DNA of 64,000 nt from Photobacterium sp. SKA34 (lineage in GTDB: Bacteria > Pseudomonadota > Gammaproteobacteria > Enterobacterales > Vibrionaceae). The DNA is taken from assembly GCF_000153325.1 (NCBI RefSeq), contig NZ_CH724141.1, positions 1,607,971-1,671,970 of the forward strand, written 5' to 3'. Shown here piece after piece: positions 8,244-17,616 of the stretch. A model generated the notes under the pieces. It had not been told where the DNA came from, did not search any database, and worked only from the letters and a program-made list of their open reading frames with translations. The first letter of the stretch is position 1. Each line of letters opens with the position of its first letter. The position numbers and the translations under genes are program-made.

Positions 8244-8813
8244 ATGCAACAGCACAATAATAAGGTTTACTATATGGCTACCAATGCCACTATTTATAAA
8301 GTACAAATGAACGTGGCAGACATGGATCGACATGTCTATTTAGATCAGCAACATACCATTGCTTGTCATCCATCAGAAACTTTACAACGTTTTATGTTAC
8401 GCGTCGTTGCTTGGGGCTTAAATGCTGATCCTAACTTACAGTTTACGAAAGGTGTAAGTAGTACAGAAGAGCCGGATTTATGGACTAAAAGTTTAATTGA
8501 CGATGTTGAGTTATGGGTTGAGCTTGGCTTGCCTGATGAGAAACGTATTCGAAAAGCATCACATAAATCAGAGAAGGTAATTATTTTTACTTATGGCGAT
8601 AATGCAGCTTCTATTTGGTGGCAAGCAAATAAAAGTAAAATCAATGCATTAGATAATGTTTCTGTTGTCTATATTCGCGATGAAGAGTTAAAACAGCTAG
8701 AAAGTGTGGTGGAACGTACCATGCAATTACAGCTAACAATCGAAGGTGAACAGGCATGGTTGAGTGCGGAGAATGCTAACGTAACAATCATTCCTGAATG
8801 GTGGAAGCGCTAA
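8244..8813 (+). CDS. yaeQ: YaeQ family protein
   Basis: Similar along its length to E. coli YaeQ: ATIYKVQMNVADMDRHVYLD at the front, HPSETLQRFMLRVVAW, then LWVELGLPDEKRIRKA and SIWWQANKSK. YaeQ has a PD-(D/E)XK-nuclease-like fold and was once proposed as a transcription antitermination factor; its real function is uncertain. An ATG at 8244 has a strong GGAGGG Shine-Dalgarno. The family usually begins at the in-frame ATG at 8274 (MATNATIYK), so a 10-residue N-terminal extension is possible. A terminator follows at 8941. Confidence 0.92.
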   Translation: MQQHNNKVYYMATNATIYKVQMNVADMDRHVYLDQQHTIACHPSETLQRFMLRVVAWGLNADPNLQFTKGVSSTEEPDLWTKSLIDDVELWVELGLPDEKRIRKASHKSEKVIIFTYGDNAASIWWQANKSKINALDNVSVVYIRDEELKQLESVVERTMQLQLTIEGEQAWLSAENANVTIIPEWWKR

Positions 8814-8940
8814 TTTTAATTAATAAATGTTTCGCTTAACGTTGGTTGCATACGAATAATTTCCGACATAACCCCGAAGTGGATTAGTAGCGAGTTAAAC
8901 GTGTTATACCGCAAAATATAATGTTAAGACAAAACATACT

Positions 8941-8975
8941 AGGTGACGTAGACGAGTCTATGTCACCTTTTTTTT
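8941..8975 (+). terminator. Intrinsic terminator
   Basis: Stem AGGTGACGTAGAC / TCTATGTCACCT around GAG, followed by eight T. It is downstream of yaeQ and just before the IS66 copy. Confidence 0.9.
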
Positions 8976-9051
8976 GCTTGTTTTATGATTTGATTCAGTT
9001 TTTGTTAGTCATTGTTTGTAAACGCCCCATGAACCCACGGGGCGATATTTG

Positions 9052-10599
9052 TTAGTGTTTGAGGTTCCAAGGTAGGAGTGCATCGATATCGGGCTCAGCT
9101 TTCGCGAGCTCTTTCATGCACTTGACCATGTAGTCGTAGAGGATAAGGCCGTTGGCTTTCGCAGTCTCGACGATGCTGTAAAGCATCGCACTCGCATCAG
9201 CACCATTTGGCGTGTTCGAGAACAACCAGTTCTTTCTGCCAATGACCAGCGGTTTAATTGCGCGTTCAGCGCGGTTATTGTCTATCGATAAGTGACCGTC
9301 ATCGATATAGCGGATCACCTTCGGCCATTGGCCGAGCGTGTATTTTATCGCTTTACCCAGCGGGCTAGACGCTATCACTTGTTGAGATGTCATCCACTCG
9401 TACAACTCGTCCAGTATCGGTTTGCTATGCAGTTGACGTTCTGCTTTTCGTGTTTCGACAGTCGCACCTTTTAAGCGCGATTCTATCCCATAGAGCTTCT
9501 GGATTTTGGCCAGCGCTTTATCTGCTTTGCCTGACTTACCTTTACCTTGAAGCTTCTTAGCCTCCATGAACTTTCGCCGTGCATGTGCCATGCAGCCAAC
9601 ATTGGTGACGTGATAAAGACCATCATAGGCACCATAGCCATCGGTTTGTAGATAACCACTGTAATCCCCCAAGAAGGCAACAGGGCATGCCCTCGCGCGA
9701 CTGTTTTGATAGTCGTACAAGGCAATATTCTTCACATTGGGGAGTGCGGCTTCTGGCGAGTCTGCGCCCGAGCAGTAGAGCCACATGTAACACTGTTTTT
9801 CTTCCTTGAGAACATTGAGTGGCGTTTCATCCGCCTGGACCACCACTTGTTGAAGTAGGTGCTCTTTTAGAGCGGCATAGAGTGGTTTGAACTTCTCACT
9901 AACTTGGATAACCCATCTGGCCATAGTGGTTCGTGATAGCTCGATTCCCGACTGGGTAAACAGCGACTCTTGGCGGTAAAGTGGCATCGCGTACTGGTAT
10001 TTGCCAAGAATGATGTTGGCAAGCAAGCTTTCTGTGGCAAAGCTCTTCGGGATAATGCTTTGCGGTGCTGGCTTTTGAACGATGTGATTGCTGTCTTCAG
10101 TTTGCTCGCACTGGCGGCAAGCATATTTAGGGCGAACATATTCCAGCACTTTGAGTACGGCTGGCGAAAACTCCAGCTTTTCACTGCTGTCTTCACCGAT
10201 TTTATGCAGGTCATGATTGCAGCATGCACACTGCTTTTCATGGTCGTCTAAATCAAGTTCGATAACTTCACGAGGTAAGGTCTTTGGAAGAGGCTTACGC
10301 TTACCGCGTTTCTTCGTTGTGGTTGTGGTGGTCGTCGTAACCTCAACCTCTTCTTCCTTAGCGGCTTCACATTCCGCTTCGTTGAAGAGGTCACCTTGAG
10401 ATTCATCGTAGGGCTTTAACGCCTCCGAGCGTTTTGCGAACTGGCGGTCGAAAGCCAGTTTGAGTTGCTCAAGCAGAGATTGACGCTCTTGTTTCCACTG
10501 AGATTCGCTGTGTTTTTGCAACGCCAACAACTCTTTCACCATCGCTTGTAGCTCGGCAACATCTTGGCTTTCTGGGTTGATATTTGGCGTCTTTTTCAT
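9052..10599 (-). CDS. tnpC: IS66 transposase TnpC (DDE type), intact
   Basis: A 515-residue protein. It has an N-terminal Leu-rich coiled coil (about 12-55), a run of eight Thr before a basic segment (about 87-105), a zinc-finger-like CACC...CRQC region (about 125-165), and then the DDE catalytic core. The first Asp is in VVQADETPLN, the second in LQTDGYGAYDG and the Glu in DNNRAERAIKP. It catalyses cut-and-join of the element with help from TnpA/TnpB. It lies downstream of tnpB by about 60 bp. Confidence 0.97.
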   Translation of the reverse strand: MKKTPNINPESQDVAELQAMVKELLALQKHSESQWKQERQSLLEQLKLAFDRQFAKRSEALKPYDESQGDLFNEAECEAAKEEEVEVTTTTTTTTKKRGKRKPLPKTLPREVIELDLDDHEKQCACCNHDLHKIGEDSSEKLEFSPAVLKVLEYVRPKYACRQCEQTEDSNHIVQKPAPQSIIPKSFATESLLANIILGKYQYAMPLYRQESLFTQSGIELSRTTMARWVIQVSEKFKPLYAALKEHLLQQVVVQADETPLNVLKEEKQCYMWLYCSGADSPEAALPNVKNIALYDYQNSRARACPVAFLGDYSGYLQTDGYGAYDGLYHVTNVGCMAHARRKFMEAKKLQGKGKSGKADKALAKIQKLYGIESRLKGATVETRKAERQLHSKPILDELYEWMTSQQVIASSPLGKAIKYTLGQWPKVIRYIDDGHLSIDNNRAERAIKPLVIGRKNWLFSNTPNGADASAMLYSIVETAKANGLILYDYMVKCMKELAKAEPDIDALLPWNLKH

Positions 10600-10658
10600 G
10601 GCATTTATTATACTAAAGTCATGCCGTTAACGCTTGGTGGATATAGCTTTATTATCGA

Positions 10659-11012
10659 TTAAGTCATTGTAAAATCGTTTATTTGAACGGGTTTATGGCC
10701 GATAATCGTGAAGCCAGAAAGCAGTCTATCAAGCTCGCATTGAGTCAGGGTAAACACGTCATTTTTCTCTTTTGACGGCCATTTATACTTGGCTTTTTCA
10801 AGGCGTTTATACCAAAGTGCAAAGCCTGTTTTATCCCAGTACAACACTTTGATTTTGTCGCGCTGTTTATTGGTAAACAGGAATAGTGCGCCGCTTCCCA
10901 AGGGTAAATCGGTGTCACTTTCGATAATCGCCGCGAGGCCATTGATGGACTTTCTAAAATCGACACTCTCACGATACAGATAAATATCTGGTGCACTTAG
11001 CATATGTTTCAT
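10659..11012 (-). CDS. tnpB: IS66 accessory protein TnpB
   Basis: A 117-residue IS66 Orf2-like protein with the characteristic IYLYRESVDFRKSINGLAAI start and the VLYWDKTGFALWYKRLEK segment. It is needed with TnpA and TnpC for transposition in IS66 elements; its biochemical role is not clear. The start overlaps the end of tnpA by four bases (ATGA), indicating translational coupling. Confidence 0.96.
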   Translation of the reverse strand: MKHMLSAPDIYLYRESVDFRKSINGLAAIIESDTDLPLGSGALFLFTNKQRDKIKVLYWDKTGFALWYKRLEKAKYKWPSKEKNDVFTLTQCELDRLLSGFTIIGHKPVQINDFTMT

Positions 11013-11329
11013 GACAAGGCTCCAATGAGTTCTGCCAGGTAGGCAGCGGGCGTGCCTTGAGGAATACTCAGCTCAACGTCGTTGACAAAAAGTGTCATAT
11101 TCGCGGTAGGTATTTGCGTCATATGGTAACGTGTTGTCTGCTCTACAACGTTTGCTTTGACGAAGCCGTTAGTCTGTGGTGTTTGAAGGTGTGTTAACTG
11201 TTGGCGTTTGGCATGAAACGTGGAAAGACTTAATCCGTGATGTTCACAAAAAGCACGTTGAGTGAGTTGGCTGGATTCATAGCACTCAAACAAAGTCTGC
11301 CATTCTTGATTGGTACGTCGTGTTGCCAT
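11009..11329 (-). CDS. tnpA: IS66 accessory protein TnpA
   Basis: A 106-residue protein with an N-terminal helix-turn-helix of the IS66 Orf1 type (WQTLFECYESSQLTQRAFCEHHGLSLSTFHAKR). It is the first gene of the element and probably recognises the element's ends. A GGAG-containing Shine-Dalgarno (in CCAAAGGAG) lies just before the ATG. Confidence 0.96.
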   Translation of the reverse strand: MATRRTNQEWQTLFECYESSQLTQRAFCEHHGLSLSTFHAKRQQLTHLQTPQTNGFVKANVVEQTTRYHMTQIPTANMTLFVNDVELSIPQGTPAAYLAELIGALS

Positions 11330-11409
11330 TTTAAATCTCCTTTGGATTGGAGATTTGATCTTATTCTTCGAGTAAAGTGATTAGAATGCGGTGTTTATGG
11401 CACGCTTAC

Positions 11410-11847
11410 GGTATTAGACATACTTTACTAAGTTTGACCGAAGGTTCAGCAAGCATTCATAAGGAAGATGTTGGCTACGGTAAAAAAATCGTTGGTGATA
11501 TCGGTTGCAGACGTGAAGGTGTATTGGTCTCAAACGGTATTGGTAAAGCTTTAATATACTCTTTATCTTCGTTGCAAGAGCGAGGAAGATTGATGATTAA
11601 CCATGGTGATCAGGTTTATCAAGGGCAAATTATTGGAGCTGCCTCTAATGACAACGATTTATGGGTGAACTGCCGCCAAGGTAAGAACCTTGTTCGAATG
11701 TGGAGAACGGTAGCGGATAAAAATTATGCGATGAAAGCCATTATGAATTTCAGTTTAGAGCAAGCGCTAACGTGGATTAATAGTGATGAACTGATTGAGG
11801 TAACGCCAAAAGCTATTCGTCTTAGAAAAGCGATGTATAGCTATTAG
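11410..11847 (+). pseudogene. typA: TypA/BipA-like GTPase, C-terminal remnant cut by IS66
   Basis: The open frame beginning at 11377 inside the IS enters homologous sequence at the IS boundary. From about 11510 it encodes the TypA/BipA C-terminal domain: RREGVLVSNGIGKALIYSL, LQERGRLMINHGDQVYQGQIIG, NDLWVNCRQGKNL and EQALTWINSDELIEVTP. The GTPase, translation-factor and EF-G-like domains (some 450 residues) are missing. It diverges from housekeeping BipA (LVRMWRTVADKNYAM in place of the usual TNMRASGTDE stretch), so it may derive from a second, paralogous typA. Without a GTPase domain it should be non-functional. Confidence 0.8.
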
Positions 11848-11912
11848 TTTGCAACAAGATATGTTTATCCGCTATTGCTCATAACTGCGTTTCTAAATCA
11901 TAATTCAACCCT

Positions 11913-11941
11913 AAGCCCAGCAAGTCTTGCTGGGCTTTTTA
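11913..11941 (+). terminator. Intrinsic terminator after the typA remnant
   Basis: Stem AAGCCCAGCA / TGCTGGGCTT followed by a T run. It is a leftover terminator of the truncated gene. Confidence 0.9.
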
Positions 11942-12013
11942 TATCTAACATTTATAGCAATCATTTATTTAATCGAAGCGTTAATGTATTGCTTGTTACG
12001 CTTTTAATCTTTT

Positions 12014-12817
12014 TTAATTATCATTGACTAAGTATTGTTCGAATGTTCCTAATGGAACTGGATTATCAATACCAAAGTGCTGTTGTAATATTTGATGAAA
12101 AGACGCGACATCATTGATAAAAGTTTCTTTATCGGCATCGGCCTGAGCTAACTTCAAACGATTATTTAAGAGAATATTATTACCATAATTTGTTCTTGCC
12201 ACGACAACTACCTGAGTTGTAAATCGTGAGTTGCTATGGGTGGATGCATAATGGTTAGCATATTCAATGTCGCCATGACAGACATAACTCATGTCTAAGC
12301 TATATTGATTTATCCATTGCTCTTGAACTTTACATTGCAACATAATTCCAAATGACGCATCTTCGATAAAACGAAAGGTTTGTTTATCTACTTTTAGTTC
12401 TTGGTCATACTTAATTGGTAGTGTTGCTCTGGGGGTATTTGAGCCAAAACCAGTATCAACGAGCCATTGTTGTTGATTAAAAGTCACAATATTGACTAAA
12501 TGCCCACGACCTGATGGATTTTCAGATAAGTGGACTCTACCTAACTTTTTCTCTACATTAAATTGAAGCGTCTTAAGTACGCGATACATTAAGCTATTTA
12601 ATTCAAAACAATATCCGCCTCGATTAGAATAAACGAGCTTATTAAAGATTTTATCTTCATCAAGTTCGACAGTATGACCATTGACGATATCAAGGTTTTC
12701 AAAAGGGATACTGCTATGTTGGTGTTGATGCAAAGCGAAAAGAGTTGTTAAATCAGGCGATGTGTTTCCTTGAAAACCGATTTTTGCTAAATAAGCTGAA
12801 AGCATTTCTTTATTCAT
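12014..12817 (-). CDS. nhoA: Arylamine N-acetyltransferase
   Basis: A 267-residue NAT family enzyme that transfers acetyl from acetyl-CoA to arylamines, hydrazines or N-hydroxyarylamines. The Cys-His-Asp triad is intact: C70 in RGGYCFE, H106 in GRGHLVNIV and D121 in LVDTGFG. The length is typical (about 270-280 residues). It is a single gene with weak Shine-Dalgarno signals and no operon partner. The physiological substrate is not evident. Confidence in the family is high because all three motifs are present. Confidence 0.94.
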   Translation of the reverse strand: MNKEMLSAYLAKIGFQGNTSPDLTTLFALHQHQHSSIPFENLDIVNGHTVELDEDKIFNKLVYSNRGGYCFELNSLMYRVLKTLQFNVEKKLGRVHLSENPSGRGHLVNIVTFNQQQWLVDTGFGSNTPRATLPIKYDQELKVDKQTFRFIEDASFGIMLQCKVQEQWINQYSLDMSYVCHGDIEYANHYASTHSNSRFTTQVVVVARTNYGNNILLNNRLKLAQADADKETFINDVASFHQILQQHFGIDNPVPLGTFEQYLVNDN

Positions 12818-12983
12818 ATTGGATCTCTAAACTTGTTCTTGCTATGTAACATGCGGGAATGCCTAATACATTCATTTGTTAAAGCGACTTTGCACCCTCA
12901 AGTTAAGTTGAGGTCAAGGGAAAGCTGAATATTATTTAAACTTGAGCCATATATTCATCATTATGGAAACGGAGCCTAATGTG

Positions 12984-13498
12984 ATGCAGCAAACGATAGA
13001 AAGCCAACGCTTAATTTTGAGACCATTTACGCTAACAGATGCTGAACGAGTAGCTAACTTATTAAGTGATCAAAGAATTTCTGATATGACAGCCAATATA
13101 CCTATCCATACAGTGTGTCTGATGCACACAATTGGATTCAGGGGCATAGCGGTATGTTCTTAAGCGGTACAGGTATTGTCTACGCCATCGTTTTAAAAGA
13201 AACAATGGAAGTTATTGGTACGGTTAGTTTTCCGAAAATAGAAAATGGTGAAGGTTTACTAGGGTATTGGCTGGGTGTTCCTTATTGGGGGAATGGTTAT
13301 GCGACTGAAGCTTCAAGCTTATTAATTTCTTACATGAAAGAGCATCGTGGTTTAACACAGTTACAAGTAACCCATTTAGCTGATAACGCGCGATCAAGAT
13401 CGGTTATTAACAAACTTGGCGTAACCTATAAAGGTAATCAGATAAACCACTTGCAAGGAAAAGAACGTGAGGTTTGTGTTTACATTTCAACGTTATAA
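12984..13498 (+). pseudogene. GNAT acetyltransferase (RimJ/RimL type), frameshifted
   Basis: The first part ([22 protein letters not shown]...MTANIP) and the second part (SDAHNWIQ...YWLGVPYWGNGYATEA...LQVTHLADNARSRSVINKLG) together make one RimJ/RimL-like N-acetyltransferase. A single missing base near 13103 (CCTATCC where CCTTATCC would read P-Y-P) breaks the frame. Adding one base restores a 171-residue protein with the expected [14 protein letters not shown] joint. The start at 12984 is supported by GGAG at 12971. The change is a homopolymer contraction, so a sequencing error is possible; otherwise the gene is inactive. Confidence 0.85.
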
Positions 13499-13565
13499 AC
13501 GCTTGCTTTGCCACGATGTGGGTTCAACTTACATTTGCATGAATGTTGTATCAGTAATTATTAGG

Positions 13566-14417
13566 TTAAATTCTATCGATAGCTGATGATATATCACTTA
13601 AAAGTAATTTTGCATCATCGCTTTTTAGCTGTAACAAGGCCATAAAAAGTAGATCTGTTATGACATTTTGTGCGGTTCGTGAAGAAATTGAAGAGCTTCG
13701 AAATTGTTTTTCATCGGCAATAGTGTCAATTGTGTAGTGGGCTAATTGCCGCAAGGGGTTCTTTTTTATATTTGTTAACGCAATAATTGTCGCACCTTTG
13801 TCGTAAGCAGATTGTGCTGCCATTAATATCTCGCGTCGCTTTCCTGAAAATGAAATAGCGATGAGTATGTCGTTTTTCGTTAATGTATTCGCTGTTGCGA
13901 TTTGCACATGTGTATCTTGTTCAGTGAGTGCAGTAATACCTAATTTTAAAAGCTTAAAGGTGAGATCTTTGGTGGTTAATGCTGACCCCCCAATGCCTAC
14001 AATTTGTATGCGATGCGCTTTATTTAGCCGTTTTACGATAGTTTCAAATTCTGAAAAATTGATAGCGTTGGTTGTTGCAATCATAGCGTGTGTTTTCTCT
14101 TGTATTAACTTTTGTGCAATCGTTATTGAAGAATCATCGCTATGGATTTTGTTATGAATAGGTCTTTTGGGCTCAAGAATGGTATTTTGTTGAGCAAGAT
14201 CTTCAATAATGGCAAGTTTTAAAGCTGTAAACCCTTTAAAGCCAAGTCGTTGAGCAAACTTGATCACACCAGATTGTGAAACACCTACCTTTACCGCTAT
14301 ATCTTGGCTGACATAGGTACTTAACGAAGCTGGATCTTCAAGAATAAAGTCTAATATCTTCACTCCATTACTCGATAAGCTACTTCTTTGGTTTTGCATT
14401 CGCTCTAAAATACTCAT
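13566..14417 (-). CDS. murR: RpiR-family repressor of MurNAc use (MurR-like)
   Basis: A 283-residue protein with an N-terminal RpiR helix-turn-helix (about 1-77, SLSTYVSQDIAVKVGVSQSGVIKFAQRLGFKGF) and a C-terminal SIS sugar-phosphate-binding domain (about 125-265). The length and order match MurR, which represses murQP until MurNAc-6-phosphate binds. It is divergent from murQ across a 252-bp gap rich in ATTCATTT/AAATGAAT half-sites, the usual arrangement for this regulator. The Shine-Dalgarno AGGAA precedes the ATG. Confidence 0.9.
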   Translation of the reverse strand: MSILERMQNQRSSLSSNGVKILDFILEDPASLSTYVSQDIAVKVGVSQSGVIKFAQRLGFKGFTALKLAIIEDLAQQNTILEPKRPIHNKIHSDDSSITIAQKLIQEKTHAMIATTNAINFSEFETIVKRLNKAHRIQIVGIGGSALTTKDLTFKLLKLGITALTEQDTHVQIATANTLTKNDILIAISFSGKRREILMAAQSAYDKGATIIALTNIKKNPLRQLAHYTIDTIADEKQFRSSSISSRTAQNVITDLLFMALLQLKSDDAKLLLSDISSAIDRI

Positions 14418-14432
14418 ATTTTCCTAATTTTA

Positions 14433-14625
14433 TTGAATTAATTATTCAACGAGACCTAAACATTATTCATTTAACCTGAGTGGGGTTAACTATCTGAATA
14501 AATGAATTATTTTTATATTTCTTATATTGTTTAAAAGAGTTGTGACTCGTGTTTATTCTTTTATTTTGGCACAAAATGAATAATTTTAGTTGTGATAACT
14601 ATCACTTAAATGAATTTTTTATTCG
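14433..14625. promoter_or_regulatory. murR-murQ divergent control region with repeated half-sites
   Basis: The gap contains TTGAAT-N5-ATTCAA just upstream of murR, and four copies of ATTCATTT or its complement AAATGAAT (near 14464, 14497, 14575 and 14609, some with one mismatch). These are good candidates for RpiR/MurR operators. Assignment is by repetition and position, not by a known consensus. Confidence 0.45.
14588..14609 (+). promoter_or_regulatory. CRP binding site upstream of murQ
   Basis: TGTGA-N6-TCACT (14591-14606) is one base from the CRP core consensus TGTGA-N6-TCACA. It lies about 50 bp before the likely start of the murQ transcript (-10-like TATGAT at 14637-14642). Catabolite control is expected for a PTS sugar operon. 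Confidence 0.6.
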
Positions 14626-14669
14626 TTATGATGCCTCTCAACAAAACCTCCGAGTGAAGAGAGCAGATA

Positions 14670-15575
14670 ATGAAAATTGATCTAACAACCTTAGTGACTG
14701 AAAGCCGAAATGTAGCGAGTGAAAACATAGATATGCTATCAACGGTTGAGATGTTGAAAGTTATCAATCAAGAAGACAAGAAAGTGGCACTTGCAGTAGA
14801 AGCCATTATTCCTGAAATTGCCAAGGTTGTTGATCTTATCGCTAATGCTTTCCAATCTGGTGGACGTTTGATTTATACCGGTGCAGGTACATCAGGGCGA
14901 TTAGGTATATTGGATGCCAGTGAATGTCCTCCTACATACGGTTCTAATCCCGACTTGGTGGTTGGTTTAATTGCTGGTGGCCATACAGCGATTTTAAAGG
15001 CAGTTGAAAATGCAGAAGATAATGTTGAATTAGGATCTAGTGACTTAGAACAGATTGGTTTTAATGAAAAAGATGTGCTTGTTGGTATTGCTGCAAGCGG
15101 ACGTACGCCGTATGTCTTAGGTGCAATGAATTACGCAAAAAGTATGGGTGCAACCGTTGCTACATTAAGTTGCAATGCTAATAGTCCAATGACACAGATC
15201 GCAGATATTTCATTAACACCCATTGTTGGGCCTGAAGTGGTAACAGGTTCTTCAAGAATGAAGGCCGGTACAGCACAGAAATTAGTACTAAATATGTTAA
15301 CCACAGGGGCAATGATCCGAACTGGGAAAGTATTTGGTAATTTGATGGTCGATGTTGAAGCGACCAATGCCAAGCTCATTCAACGTCAACATAATATTGT
15401 AGTTGAAGCGACAGGGTGCAGTGAATTACAAGCAGCGGAGGCACTTGCGCAGTGTAGTAACCATTGTAAAACCGCAATCCTTATGATTTTACTTGATATT
15501 GATGCTGAGTTGGCGACTGCAAAACTCGGTAAGCATCATGGCTTTATTCGTCATGCACTTTTAGACCAAGAATAA
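14670..15575 (+). CDS. murQ: N-acetylmuramic acid 6-phosphate etherase
   Basis: A 301-residue MurQ with the SIS-domain signatures [27 protein letters not shown] and [15 protein letters not shown], and the [13 protein letters not shown] segment. It cleaves the lactyl ether of MurNAc-6-phosphate to GlcNAc-6-phosphate and D-lactate in the cytoplasm, for peptidoglycan recycling or use of external MurNAc. It is followed 31 bp later by murP, forming an operon, with murR divergent upstream. The length is typical (E. coli about 298). Confidence 0.96.
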   Translation: MKIDLTTLVTESRNVASENIDMLSTVEMLKVINQEDKKVALAVEAIIPEIAKVVDLIANAFQSGGRLIYTGAGTSGRLGILDASECPPTYGSNPDLVVGLIAGGHTAILKAVENAEDNVELGSSDLEQIGFNEKDVLVGIAASGRTPYVLGAMNYAKSMGATVATLSCNANSPMTQIADISLTPIVGPEVVTGSSRMKAGTAQKLVLNMLTTGAMIRTGKVFGNLMVDVEATNAKLIQRQHNIVVEATGCSELQAAEALAQCSNHCKTAILMILLDIDAELATAKLGKHHGFIRHALLDQE

Positions 15576-15606
15576 TAAAATAATCGGTTATATCGAGGAT
15601 CATAAG

Positions 15607-17061
15607 ATGGCCAAAATAACTGCTTCAATGATGCAAGAGATACTCACTGCAATAGGCGGCAACAAAAACGTTATAAAATGCGGTAATTGCATGACGCGAT
15701 TACGCCTTACTTTAAAAGATGACAGTTTAGCGGATCGAGATTCAATTAAGCACATTGTAGGGGTGATGGGGTTAGTTGAAAGTGACAATCAATTTCAGAT
15801 TGTGTTAGGGCCAGGCAAGGCACAGACCGCAGCTGAAATGATGAATAGTATGCTTGAGAACGGGCAAAGTGAGGAGAAAACTTCTCCAAAAACACATTCC
15901 GACCTAAAAGATGTGGCTTCTGCACATAAGCAGCAATTAAAGAAAAAACAAACAAGTGCAGCACAACGTTTTTTGAGCAAGTTTGCAACCATATTTACGC
16001 CTTTAATTCCCGGTTTCATTGCCGCAGGTTTATTACTAGGTATAGCGACCTTGCTGGAACAACTTTTTGTTATAGGGCAGGCCTCGCCTAATGCGCATTT
16101 ACTTGATTTAATTGCGTATATGAAAGTTTTCAGTAAAGGTTTATTTAGCTTCTTAAGTATCCTTATTGGCTACAATGCGCAGCAAGCGTTTGGTGGTTCA
16201 GGAGTAAACGGTGCGATTTTAGCGTCACTGTTCGTACTTGGTTATAACCCAGATGCAACATCTGGTGTTTTCTCAGGAATGAACGACTTTTTCGACAATG
16301 GTATAGATCCACGAGGCAATATTATTGGGGTACTGATTGCAGCCATTATTGGTGCTTGGGTTGAGAAAAAAGTCCGCCAATTTATACCAGATAATTTAGA
16401 TATGATTTTAACTTCTATGATCACTTTATTGATCATGGGTGCTGTTACCTTTGTTATCATCATGCCAATTGGTGGTGAGCTATTTAAGGGTATGTCATGG
16501 TTATTTATCAACTTAAATGGTAATCCATTTGGCAGTGCGATCTTAGCGGGTTTATTCTTAATCTCAGTGATGTTTGGTATCCACCAAGGTTTTGTTCCGG
16601 TTTACTTTGCACTGATGGACGTTCAAGGCTTTAACTCACTTTTCCCAATTTTAGCCATGGCAGGGGCGGGGCAAGTGGGTGCTGCGTTGGCTTTATATGC
16701 TAAAGCGAAAAAAGAATCTTTGTTACGTGTGCAGGTAAAAGGGGCGATCATTCCGGGATTATTAGGTATAGGCGAGCCGCTTATCTATGGTGTGACATTA
16801 CCGCGTGTTAAACCTTTTATTACTGCATGTGTGGGGGGCTCTGCTGGTGGTTTCTTTATTGGGTTAGTATCGTATCTGGGATTACCTATTGGTTTAAATA
16901 CAGTATTTGGACCATCTGGTATTGTTGCTTTACCTTTAATGACCTCTAGTTCTGGTATCTTTGCTGGTATGGCAATATTCACCATTGGTTTGCTGATCGC
17001 TTATATCGTAGGTTTTTTTGCTACATGGTTCTTTGGTACGAAAAATGTCGATTTAAGTTAA
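15607..17061 (+). CDS. murP: PTS N-acetylmuramic acid transporter, EIIBC
   Basis: A 484-residue PTS permease of the glucose/sucrose superfamily. The EIIB domain is at about 1-85, with the phospho-Cys in CGNCMTRLR (C28), and a ten-or-so-helix EIIC domain follows (about 125-478, with [13 protein letters not shown]). No EIIA domain is present, as in MurP, which borrows EIIA-Glc (Crr). It imports MurNAc as the 6-phosphate, the substrate of the upstream MurQ. A terminator follows at 17127. Confidence 0.94.
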   Translation: MAKITASMMQEILTAIGGNKNVIKCGNCMTRLRLTLKDDSLADRDSIKHIVGVMGLVESDNQFQIVLGPGKAQTAAEMMNSMLENGQSEEKTSPKTHSDLKDVASAHKQQLKKKQTSAAQRFLSKFATIFTPLIPGFIAAGLLLGIATLLEQLFVIGQASPNAHLLDLIAYMKVFSKGLFSFLSILIGYNAQQAFGGSGVNGAILASLFVLGYNPDATSGVFSGMNDFFDNGIDPRGNIIGVLIAAIIGAWVEKKVRQFIPDNLDMILTSMITLLIMGAVTFVIIMPIGGELFKGMSWLFINLNGNPFGSAILAGLFLISVMFGIHQGFVPVYFALMDVQGFNSLFPILAMAGAGQVGAALALYAKAKKESLLRVQVKGAIIPGLLGIGEPLIYGVTLPRVKPFITACVGGSAGGFFIGLVSYLGLPIGLNTVFGPSGIVALPLMTSSSGIFAGMAIFTIGLLIAYIVGFFATWFFGTKNVDLS

Positions 17062-17126
17062 TACTTAAATCGTTATTGAGCTGTTGTTGAGAAAATGAAA
17101 ATCTAATTTATAACGGATGTATTAAT

Positions 17127-17157
17127 AAAAAGCGGAGCAAGAGGCTCTGCTTTTTGT
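17127..17157 (+). terminator. Intrinsic terminator of the murQP operon
   Basis: Stem AAAGCGGAGC / GCTCTGCTTT (one G-T pair) with a short loop and a T run. Confidence 0.85.
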
Positions 17158-17400
17158 TTGTTACACTAGGGATTTATACAGCTTTAAATAATTATATTAT
17201 TGAGATATTTCTTTTATCATATCGATAATAGGTTTGACGTCACCATCATTGGTTGTGAATTCTCGTATCCCATTTTATTTAACTGTGATTCTGGCTTTTG
17301 CCGCGATGAAGGCCATTATAAATCTTCTGTAAATAATGTCTAAGTTAGCCAATCAATGACTAAATTCTAACTATATAAACTGCCAGTAACAAAACGAAAG
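17158..17400. other. Intergenic stretch, possible gene relic or small RNA
   Basis: No gene is supported here. On the minus strand about 17218-17280 reads like the tail of a protein (...NGIREFTTNDGDVKPIIDM...EISQ then stop), preceded by an in-frame stop. This could be a decayed gene end. On the + strand the stretch leads into an orphan terminator at 17401, so a small transcript is also possible. Confidence 0.3.
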
Positions 17401-17427
17401 AAGGTCACTTAGGTGGCCTTTTTTATT
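17401..17427 (+). terminator. Orphan intrinsic terminator on the + strand
   Basis: Stem AAGGTCAC / GTGGCCTT (one G-T pair) with loop TTAG and six T. No + strand gene lies between the murP terminator and this one. Confidence 0.75.
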
Positions 17428-17616
17428 GGTAATAGAATACGATTATTTCGTTAGTGCTAACGACCCATGCAAAGTGTCCTTATCTTGATGATTATTGTCC
17501 TTATTTTGTTATTAATGCAGAGGGAGTAAGCGATAGAATGCCGAACATAAATAGCCATAAATTATATGGGTATTATCAAGTTATCTTTGCTCATCAAAAT
17601 GCTCTTTAATAATGAA

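Larger units (their letters stand above)
9018..11409 (-). mobile_element. Complete IS66-family insertion sequence (2392 bp)
   Basis: Contains tnpA, tnpB and tnpC in the order and overlap typical of IS66. The ends are imperfect inverted repeats: GTAAACGCCCCATGAACCC at 9018 and, read inward from 11409, GTAAGCGTGCCATAAACACC. IS66 elements normally leave 8-bp target duplications, but the flanks here are CATTGTTT on the left and GGTATTAG on the right, so none is present. The right flank is a 5'-truncated TypA-like gene. This is the only copy in the window with all three frames intact. Confidence 0.97.

Noticed and set aside
9292..9474. Open frames antisense to IS66 tnpC (also 38367-38549, 9970-10251, 39045-39326)
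   Set aside because: They repeat only because the IS repeats, have no Shine-Dalgarno support, and lie opposite a strongly conserved transposase.
10310..10350. Short repeat encoding eight Thr in IS66 tnpC as a contingency repeat
   Set aside because: The codons are mixed and the unit is three bases, so length changes would not shift the frame; it is present in both copies where it can be read.
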